Below the pieces are notes generated by a model. It saw nothing but the letters and a program-made list of their open reading frames with translations, did no database searches and was not told the origin of the DNA. From Actinomycetes bacterium (GTDB lineage Bacteria > Actinomycetota > Acidimicrobiia > Acidimicrobiales > Palsa-688): 5,868 nt of DNA. Position numbers and translations under genes: made by a program. Positions 1-5,230 of this stretch are shown one piece after another; within the stretch, counting starts at the first letter, position 1; every line of letters starts with the position of its first letter. The DNA is taken from the NCBI GenBank assembly GCA_021796905.1, contig JAKABK010000140.1:1-5868 (forward strand), written 5' to 3'.

Positions 1-3000
1 GTTGCGAAGGGGCAGCCTGCTGCGAAGAGGCAGTACCGAGGGCACGGCCGAGGGCCGGGCTGAGGTACTGGGCGATGCGCAGGTAGCAGGTGAGCTGTGC
101 GGTCGAGAGCTGCAGGTGATCGCCGCGGCCGACGTCGGCGGGTGAGCCGGGGTGGGCGGCGACCCAGAGGGCGACGCGGAGCTGCCCGAGCCAGTAGTTG
201 GAGCCCATCGCGGTCGCCCCGAGCGGTGCGGTCACGACGACCGGGGTGGTGAGGGTCGGTGCGGACAGGGTGTCGGCGTCGGTGACCGTCGTGGTGACCA
301 GGTCGAGGCAGGCGGCGGGGAAGGTGTGGGCGAACCCGGAGCTCGCCGCCGTGTAGGGGTACCACCCGGTCGGCTGGGCCACCGGTCCGCTCGGGGTGCT
401 CGCGGTCAGCTCGGTGGGGGCGGTCCCGTCGTCCCAGGCGGTCCTGAACAACAGCGTCGCTTCGGGGGTGATGTCGAGGGCGCCAGAGCTCCAGGTGACG
501 TCGGTGCCGGAGTGGGTGAACACCGTTCCGCCCGAAACGGTGGCCCCGGCGGTCGGGGTGAGCGTGGTGCCCGTCGGCGCCACGTCGTCGACCGTCACTG
601 TGGCCGATCCTGCGGTGCTCGTAGCGTCGGGCTCGGCGACCGTCACGGAGATCGGTTCGCTCCGGGACGGGGCGCCGGAGGGGCTGAGGACCTCGTAGGC
701 GTGCGTTGCACTGAAGCTGCCGTCGGAGCCGACCGGGACGACCGTCGGGGCGGTGGCGTCCCCCCAGGTGACCGTCGCCGTCTCGGTCTCGCCGGGCTCG
801 GGAGCGGCGAGGGTCCCGGTCACGGTGACCGGGGTCATGAGGTCGACCTTCTCCGGGCTGACCGACAGCGACGACAGCGAGAGGGGCGCGTCGAGCACGC
901 TCACCTGCGCTGTGGCATCCGACGCCACGCCGGTGGCGGTGACCGTGACCGTGAACGGGCTGTGGGCACCGCCCGCCGACTCGTCGGTGTAGGTGTGGGA
1001 GGCGCTGTAGGCGCCGTCGGTCACGGTGGCGTTCGAGGTGGTGCCGTCCCCCCAGGTGATCTCGACGCTCGTGGCGGAGCTGTTGTCCAGGTAGCCGGTG
1101 GCGGTCACCGTGCCCCCCTCGTACACCCAGGTCCGGTCGAGGGAGACCGAGACCGACGGGCTGGGTGCCGGCGGGCTGGTGCAGGTGCCGGTACTGGTCC
1201 CGCTCGCCAGGCCGTCGAGGGTGCTCTGGCTGAGGTCGTGGCCGGGCCCGTCGAGGGTCGAGGCGAGCGAGGTCGGGGCCGGACCGCTGAAGGTGACGTC
1301 GTGGCCGAGCGAGCTCACCTGGATGGTCGTCGGGCTCTCGGGCACCGCCGCGCCGGGGGCGTAGTCGGCGGTGGTCATGGCGCAGGTGATCGAGCTCGGG
1401 CCCGGCGGGTCGAGGGTGTGGACGGTCCGGACCAGCGAGCCGGGGGTCGCGCCGGGTGGGTCGCTCAGGCCGACGCTCGCCAGGTGGCTGCGGACCGACG
1501 GGTCGGCGAACTGGGCCCGGGTCGAGGCGACGATGTCGGAGAACGGCTGCTCGCAGATAGGGGTGTCGTGGACGGTCGGGTCGTAGCTGCAAAGGCCCGG
1601 CACGGTGAAGCCCGGCACGATCGTCACGCAGCCGAAGATCCCGCAGGGCCTCCATCCGGCGAAGCTGAGGCCGTCCAGGGCGTCCTGGAAGACGGTGGTC
1701 GTCGGGATGTCCAGCCAGCTGAGCCCGGCTTTGTCCAGACCGGAGTTGACCTTGTCGATCTGGCTGCTGACCGCTTGGTACTTGGCGAAGACGGCCTGCC
1801 AGCTGCTCGGTTCGTTGCCGAGCTCGGTGAAGGCGGACTGGACGTCGCCGGCTACCTGGTTGGCGCCGGTGGCGACGTAGGTGCTGTACCAGCCGGTGGC
1901 GGTCGTGCTGACGGTGTCCATCGCGCCGGTGATCTTGGTCCCGGCTGTCTGGAATGCGTGCTGGACGGTGTCGAACCAGTCGGTCAGGTCGAACCCGGGG
2001 TTGCTCAGGTCGAGCGTGCCGGTGGCGTCGACTGTGCCGCTCAGTCCACCCACGTCCATCGAGCCGTTGAGGTACAGCTTCTGGGTGCCGACGTCGAGGG
2101 TGAGGTTCCCCGACCCCCAGACCGAGGCGTTGGCTCCCTCCGTGGCGTACTGGGTGGGATCGAGCAGGGCCGCTCCCCCGGAGATGTCGATCTGGACCTC
2201 TGATGAGTCGAGAGTGAAGTCGAGGTTCGTCGGGTCGAAGCTGAGCGGTCCCGCGGACCACCCGGTGACGTAGCCTTCACCTTCGATCCCGCTCGAGTTG
2301 ACCGACAGGAAGACGCTCGCGAGGCACGACGAAGAGGCGCTCGAGCAGGCACTGCTCCGCTGCGGTGGGCTGCAGTCGGAGACCTGGCTGCTCGGCGGGC
2401 TCCCTGATATCGACGTCGGGCCGCTGTTGGTGAGGACCAGGTCCCCCGAGAGGTACAGGCCGGGCGACAGGCACAGGCTCGTGGTCGCCACCGACGAGTA
2501 GGAGAAATAGAGGTTCTGGACCGCGACCGGGGGCAGTGAGCTGGTCGAGGCGTCCTGGCCGCTGATCTCGTTGTAGAGGTCGACGAGGTCCTGCAGTGAC
2601 ATGCCCGAATGACTGGCGGCCTCGAAGCCCAGCAGGTTCACGAAAGGCGGCTCGCTCGTCACCGCCAGGTCCACGGACAGCCCGAGGTCCGACGATCCGA
2701 TCTGGAGGGCGCCGTGGGCGCCGAGGCCGAGCGAGCCGCCGTTCGCGGTGCTGACGCTGATCTGGACGGCGAGGTCGTTGATGGTGAGCCAGGACGCGGG
2801 AGAGGGCAGGGTCCAGCCGGTAACGCCGCTGCCCGTGGCGAGCTGGCCGGTGAGCTTGACCGAGGCCCCGCTGGTCGAGACCGTGATCGACCCGCTCACC
2901 GACAGGTCGAGGCAGACGTCACCGGAGGGCAGCGAAGGCGCGAGGCTCTTTGGGCAGCTGCTCCCGGTGGCGGAACCCGGGGCGAACAGTTCGAGGTCGC

Positions 3001-4963
3001 CACCGGCGGCGAGGGAGAAGGCCCCGTTGGACTCCGAGAGCGAGATGTGCAACGACACCTGGCGCAGCGGCCCGGAGGCGACGTCGATCGCCGGGAGCGC
3101 AACGGTGAGGCTGGTCGTGGTACCGCCGAAGAGCGGGACCTGGCCGTCGATCACCACCGGGCCGCTGAGCACGGTCGAACAGCCGGTGGCGGAGCTGACC
3201 AGGTCGCAGACCATCGTCTGCAGGGAGCTGGGAAGGTTCGTGCTCGCCGAGATCCCGACCCCCTGCGCCACCTCGAGGGTGAACGAGCAGTGCGGGTCGC
3301 TCGAGGAGCACAGGATCGGCTGGAAGTAGGAGAGGGTCGGCCCGTCGAGCTGGTCGGAGGGCAAGTCGAGCTTGCTCGTGGAGACCACGACCGCGACTGT
3401 CGGCAGGGTGAAGTCAGGCGTGACGGCCTTGCCGAGCAGCTGGCTCAAGGTGAGCTGGCTGGTCGGTCGGGCGGCGACGAGCAGCGAGCCGGACGAGCCG
3501 AGCTGGGCTCGGACGAGCACGTCGGCGTTGTAGGACGTCGAGCCGATCGTGAGGCTGGCGGTGCCGGTCGCGGCCACGGTGACCGAGCCCGACCCGGGTA
3601 CCTCGACAGCGACGTCGAGCCCCGAGAGGCTGAGCGTGGGGGTGCCGGAGGGGAGCGACAGCCCGAGGTCGCTCGCCAGGGCACCGGCGTCGAGGGTGGC
3701 GGTGGTCGTCAGCTGCAGCGACAGGCCGGTCGTGCGTCCCACGGTGGCCGAGGCGGTGAAGGTCGTGGCGTCGAGCGTCGCCGTGGCCCGGAGGCTCGCG
3801 GTGGTCGCCACCCCGACCGACCAGCTCACGCTGGCCTGGTCGAGGGTGAGCCAGCTCTGGCCGAAGGGGTGCGTCACCGTGCCGAGCGACGCGTCCATGG
3901 CGACGGTCGTCCCCGCAGAGGTGGCGGTGATCGAGAAGTCCGCATCGACCGTGGCGGGGCCGGACTGGGGCAGCTGCACCGTGGCGGCGCCGGTCACGCC
4001 GGCCGTCCAGGTGCCCCCGCCACCCTTGACCGTGAAGGTGAACGGGCCCGGCAGGCCGAGCCAGCTCGGGGTGGTGATGTCGGGGGTGACCGAGGCGCTG
4101 AGATCGAGGCCGGCGGTGACCGAGGCGGTCGAGAAGCTCGCCGACGCGCTGAGCGAGCCCTGGAGGGTGACACTGCCGGGGGCGATCCCGAGCGTGCCGA
4201 GGCCGGCGGCGACAGCTCCCGTCGCGGCGAGCTGGCCGCGGAAGGTGACCCCGGAGCCGGCGATCGTGAGGTCACTGCCGAGGAACGCCTCCGAAGAGCT
4301 GGGCAGGGATGACGGGTCGAGCGTGGTGCCAGAGCTCGACGAGGTGACCGCGAGCAGCGCCTGGGAGAGAGCCAGGTCGGGTCCCGGCGTGCTGGCATCG
4401 ACCAGGCTCGACAGCTCGACGCCCTGTCGCTCGAGCACGACGGAGAACGTCGGCGTGGTAGTGCTCCAGTCGCCGACGACGAGGAGCTCGGCGGAGCTGC
4501 CGAAGAGGCTCGCGCTGCCCTGCAAGGTCAGCGTCGTGCAACTGCCCGTCGAGCTGCCGGTCGGGGCGGTCGCCAGGGTGAGGTCGGTGGCGTCGAGCTG
4601 GGCGAAGCCGATCGGGGCGATCGGCAGGGCAACGGTCGTGGCGCTCGTCGCGTAGCCCTCCAGGGCCGTGGCGGCCTGGGAGCAGCTCATCGTGGCCGGG
4701 TCCACGGTCGTGGTACCGCTGACCGACACCCCCGCTCCGACGATGTCCGCGTCGAGCGTCGGGGTCGCCTGCGCTCGTCCTGCCAGCAGCAGGAGACCGA
4801 CAGTGGCGAGGCCGACGAGGATCGCAACCCCCAGAGCCCCCACGACGAGCCGGCGCCGCCTCGCAGCATCCCGGCCAGGCCTTGTGAACACTCGCTCGAG
4901 GAAGGTCAGGGCCCTGCCGATCGTCCCACCCCTGCGCTCCACCCCTCCACCCCTTCGCTCCAC
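1..4963 (-). CDS. Very large exported multidomain protein: signal peptide, repetitive beta-rich region, helical/Cys segment, PKD-like domains (3' end beyond window)
   Basis: An open frame of at least 1,654 codons runs from GTG at 4963 off base 1 with no stop; an in-frame TGA at 4976-4978 limits the start. In residue order it has: a basic N-terminus ending RRRR (35-38); a hydrophobic segment (39-61) with an AQA|TPT cleavage site after 66; a Ser/Thr/Leu/Val-rich repetitive beta region (about 67-985); a mostly helical segment (about 988-1090) followed by cysteines 1107, 1112, 1125 and 1137; a Pro/Ser linker near 1262-1274; two PKD-like domains with WGDG (1304) and WGDA (1400); a degenerate third with WDDG (1510); and a helical tail (1586-1654). 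Secretion and a surface or adhesive/structural role are inferred from this layout; I see no enzyme motif. The beta region matches no family I can name. Start 4963 is preferred for its promoter and Shine-Dalgarno; GTG at 4942 or 4891 are alternatives. The C-terminus and any cell-wall anchor lie outside the window. Confidence 0.9.
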   Translation of the reverse strand, partial: MERRGGGVERRGGTIGRALTFLERVFTRPGRDAARRRRLVVGALGVAILVGLATVGLLLLAGRAQATPTLDADIVGAGVSVSGTTTVDPATMSCSQAATALEGYATSATTVALPIAPIGFAQLDATDLTLATAPTGSSTGSCTTLTLQGSASLFGSSAELLVVGDWSTTTPTFSVVLERQGVELSSLVDASTPGPDLALSQALLAVTSSSSGTTLDPSSLPSSSEAFLGSDLTIAGSGVTFRGQLAATGAVAAGLGTLGIAPGSVTLQGSLSASASFSTASVTAGLDLSASVTPDITTPSWLGLPGPFTFTVKGGGGTWTAGVTGAATVQLPQSGPATVDADFSITATSAGTTVAMDASLGTVTHPFGQSWLTLDQASVSWSVGVATTASLRATATLDATTFTASATVGRTTGLSLQLTTTATLDAGALASDLGLSLPSGTPTLSLSGLDVAVEVPGSGSVTVAATGTASLTIGSTSYNADVLVRAQLGSSGSLLVAARPTSQLTLSQLLGKAVTPDFTLPTVAVVVSTSKLDLPSDQLDGPTLSYFQPILCSSSDPHCSFTLEVAQGVGISASTNLPSSLQTMVCDLVSSATGCSTVLSGPVVIDGQVPLFGGTTTSLTVALPAIDVASGPLRQVSLHISLSESNGAFSLAAGGDLELFAPGSATGSSCPKSLAPSLPSGDVCLDLSVSGSITVSTSGASVKLTGQLATGSGVTGWTLPSPASWLTINDLAVQISVSTANGGSLGLGAHGALQIGSSDLGLSVDLAVTSEPPFVNLLGFEAASHSGMSLQDLVDLYNEISGQDASTSSLPPVAVQNLYFSYSSVATTSLCLSPGLYLSGDLVLTNSGPTSISGSPPSSQVSDCSPPQRSSACSSASSSCLASVFLSVNSSGIEGEGYVTGWSAGPLSFDPTNLDFTLDSSEVQIDISGGAALLDPTQYATEGANASVWGSGNLTLDVGTQKLYLNGSMDVGGLSGTVDATGTLDLSNPGFDLTDWFDTVQHAFQTAGTKITGAMDTVSTTATGWYSTYVATGANQVAGDVQSAFTELGNEPSSWQAVFAKYQAVSSQIDKVNSGLDKAGLSWLDIPTTTVFQDALDGLSFAGWRPCGIFGCVTIVPGFTVPGLCSYDPTVHDTPICEQPFSDIVASTRAQFADPSVRSHLASVGLSDPPGATPGSLVRTVHTLDPPGPSSITCAMTTADYAPGAAVPESPTTIQVSSLGHDVTFSGPAPTSLASTLDGPGHDLSQSTLDGLASGTSTGTCTSPPAPSPSVSVSLDRTWVYEGGTVTATGYLDNSSATSVEITWGDGTTSNATVTDGAYSASHTYTDESAGGAHSPFTVTVTATGVASDATAQVSVLDAPLSLSSLSVSPEKVDLMTPVTVTGTLAAPEPGETETATVTWGDATAPTVVPVGSDGSFSATHAYEVLSPSGAPSRSEPISVTVAEPDATSTAGSATVTVDDVAPTGTTLTPTAGATVSGGTVFTHSGTDVTWSSGALDITPEATLLFRTAWDDGTAPTELTASTPSGPVAQPTGWYPYTAASSGFAHTFPAACLDLVTTTVTDADTLSAPTLTTPVVVTAPLGATAMGSNYWLGQLRVALWVAAHPGSPADVGRGDHLQLSTAQLTCYLRIAQYLSPALGRALGTASSQQAAPSQ
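224..1156 (-). other. Tandem PKD-like (Ig-fold) domains of the large protein
   Basis: Domain 1 (residues about 1270-1356) has the hallmarks of PKD domains: an early Y/V-E-G-G-T-V-T-A strand, E-I-T-W-G-D-G-T-T, then S-H-T-Y-T-D and a closing F-T-V-T-V-T strand. Domain 2 (about 1365-1458) repeats this with V-T-W-G-D-A-T-A, A-T-H-A-Y and I-S-V-T-V. Domain 3 (about 1462-1580) is looser, with T-A-W-D-D-G-T-A, a long insertion, A-H-T-F and V-T-T-T-V-T-D-A-D. PKD domains are extracellular Ig-like modules that serve as spacers or bind polysaccharide or protein. That supports surface location but does not fix a ligand. Confidence 0.78.
1544..2002 (-). other. Helical segment with cysteine cluster inside the large protein (residues 988-1140)
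   Basis: Composition changes abruptly from beta-type to helix-type: segments such as DWFDTVQHAFQTAG, QVAGDVQSAFTELG and WQAVFAKYQAVSSQIDKVNS show hydrophobic residues at 3-4 spacing and unusually many Gln, Lys and Asp for this protein. It is followed by a short aromatic and cysteine-rich part with WRPCGIFGC (cysteines 1107 and 1112), then cysteines 1125 and 1137. The segment separates the beta-repeat region from the linker and PKD-like domains and could be a coiled-coil or helical-bundle spacer. The function is unknown. Confidence 0.5.
2009..4765 (-). other. Repetitive beta-strand region of the large protein (residues 67-985)
   Basis: About 900 residues alternate polar and hydrophobic positions with very many Ser, Thr, Gly, Val and Leu, as in stacked beta-strands. 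Two motifs recur. One is a P/Q-S-W-L-x-L/I element at W301, W371 and W725, followed by strands of the type SVSWSV or AVQISVS and then an alternating G-x-L-x segment. The other is an L-x-L-S/Q-x-L-L/V element near residues 184, 504 and 790, followed 10-20 residues later by a short Val-rich strand ending in V-x-S. The last part (about 895-985) has strands such as GYVTGWSAGPL and LYLNGSMDVGG. I cannot assign a named domain. A filamentous stalk, a beta-solenoid or a groove-like fold are all possible. Confidence 0.6.
4766..4963 (-). other. Signal peptide of the large exported protein
   Basis: Residues 1-66 have the three parts of a Sec-type signal. The n-region is long and basic, ending RPGRDAARRRR. 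The hydrophobic core is LVVGALGVAILVGLATVGLLLLAG (given here as residues 39-62, beginning LVVGALG and ending LLLLAG). The c-region ends A-Q-A before TPTLDADI, fitting signal peptidase I. The n-region is unusually long (38 residues) if translation starts at 4963; it would be 14 residues from GTG 4891, which lacks a ribosome site. The arginine run is not a good twin-arginine motif. An uncleaved membrane anchor is the main alternative. Confidence 0.82.
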
Positions 4964-4966
4964 CCC
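4927..4966. repeat. 21-bp-period tandem duplication across the start codon of the large gene
   Basis: The 19-bp segments 4927-4945 and 4948-4966 match at 18 of 19 bases (only 4934/4955 differ). Each contains an in-frame GTG start followed by GAG-CGN-AGG-GGT. The encoded N-terminus therefore contains VERRGG twice, seven residues apart, before the signal segment. Confidence 0.8.
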
Positions 4967-4972
4967 GGCGTG

Positions 4973-4980
4973 TCCTCACC
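4973..4980 (-). promoter_or_regulatory. Ribosome binding site for GTG 4963
   Basis: GGTGAGGA on the minus strand ends about 9 nt before GTG 4963, a good match to the anti-Shine-Dalgarno sequence at normal spacing. It supports 4963 over the next GTG at 4942, which has only AAGGGG/GGAGGG purine runs in front of it, part of the tandem repeat itself. Confidence 0.6.
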
Positions 4981-4995
4981 GCGCCGGTATTTCGC

Positions 4996-5024
4996 TTTGT
5001 AACAGTGGGTCCCGATCGGGTCAA
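4996..5024 (-). promoter_or_regulatory. Sigma70-type promoter of the large exported-protein gene
   Basis: Read on the minus strand, TTGACC (5024-5019) is followed by a 17-bp spacer and TACAAA (5001-4996), close to consensus -35 and -10 boxes with ideal spacing. Transcription would begin near 4988-4990, leaving a leader of about 25 nt before GTG 4963. It stands out as one of the few AT-richer patches in the gap and indicates that the large gene is expressed independently of the upstream hydratase. Confidence 0.72.
5011..5020. promoter_or_regulatory. 10-bp palindrome in the promoter spacer, possible operator
   Basis: CCCGATCGGG is a perfect 10-bp palindrome overlapping the end of the -35 box and the spacer. 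A dimeric repressor binding here would block RNA polymerase. Its shortness and GC content mean it could be chance. Confidence 0.25.
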
Positions 5025-5114
5025 GGATCGCGCTGCAGGTAGGGCTTCGCGCGGAGCCCGGGAGCTGCGGAAGGAGAAGATCGAGAAAGGACCCCGGCCA
5101 ACGACCGCACCGCC

Positions 5115-5134
5115 GGCCCGGGGCGCCCCGGGCC
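5115..5134. terminator. 20-bp perfect GC palindrome, possible transcription stop between the two genes
   Basis: GGCCCGGGGCGCCCCGGGCC is a perfect inverted repeat lying about 95 nt after the hydratase stop. In RNA it would form a very stable 8-bp stem with a 4-nt loop. The downstream minus-strand sequence is pyrimidine-rich (CCTTTCTCGATCTTCTCC) but has no true U-tract. A protein-binding site or chance in GC-rich DNA are alternatives. The remaining gap (about 5025-5114 and 5135-5208) shows no gene or RNA that I can recognise. Confidence 0.35.
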
Positions 5135-5208
5135 CGCCGGGGCGAGCCCGGACGGTGATCGGAACGCCGGGTCGGCCGGTCTGCGCCCAGGCGGCCGGCG
5201 CGCCACGC

Positions 5209-5230
5209 CCCCGTCGGGTTCCCCTCGGGG
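5209..5230 (-). terminator. Hairpin directly after the hydratase stop codon, possible terminator
   Basis: In the minus-strand transcript a two-part stem forms: CCCCG with CGGGG outside and GGG with CCC inside, closing a GAA loop, with a small internal loop between. It begins at the base after the TGA. No U-run follows, so it would be a weak or GC-type terminator, or a 3'-end stabiliser. Confidence 0.35.

Noticed and set aside
152..2203. Long plus-strand open frame of 683 codons
   Set aside because: The translation is Gly/Arg/Asp/Val-rich with no domain logic. It is the antisense shadow of the large minus-strand gene, whose frame shows PKD motifs and a signal peptide.
2609..4312. Long plus-strand open frame of 567 codons
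   Set aside because: It has the same Arg/Gly/Glu-rich shadow composition, lies opposite the beta-repeat region, and shows no ribosome site or recognisable motif.
3549..4655. Plus-strand open frame of 368 codons with Val/Ser/Thr-rich translation
   Set aside because: It looks protein-like only because GAC/GTC-type codons read as Val/Ser/Thr on the opposite strand. It ends without domains and overlaps the supported gene completely.
4813..4963. Twin-arginine export motif in the RRRR stretch
   Set aside because: The residues after the arginines are LVVGA and not the F-L-K type consensus, so a Sec signal is the simpler reading.
4272..5024. Minus-strand frame of 250 codons starting inside the promoter
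   Set aside because: It is frame-shifted relative to the signal peptide and beta repeats, its product is Arg/Pro/Gly-rich, and its start would overlap the -35 box.
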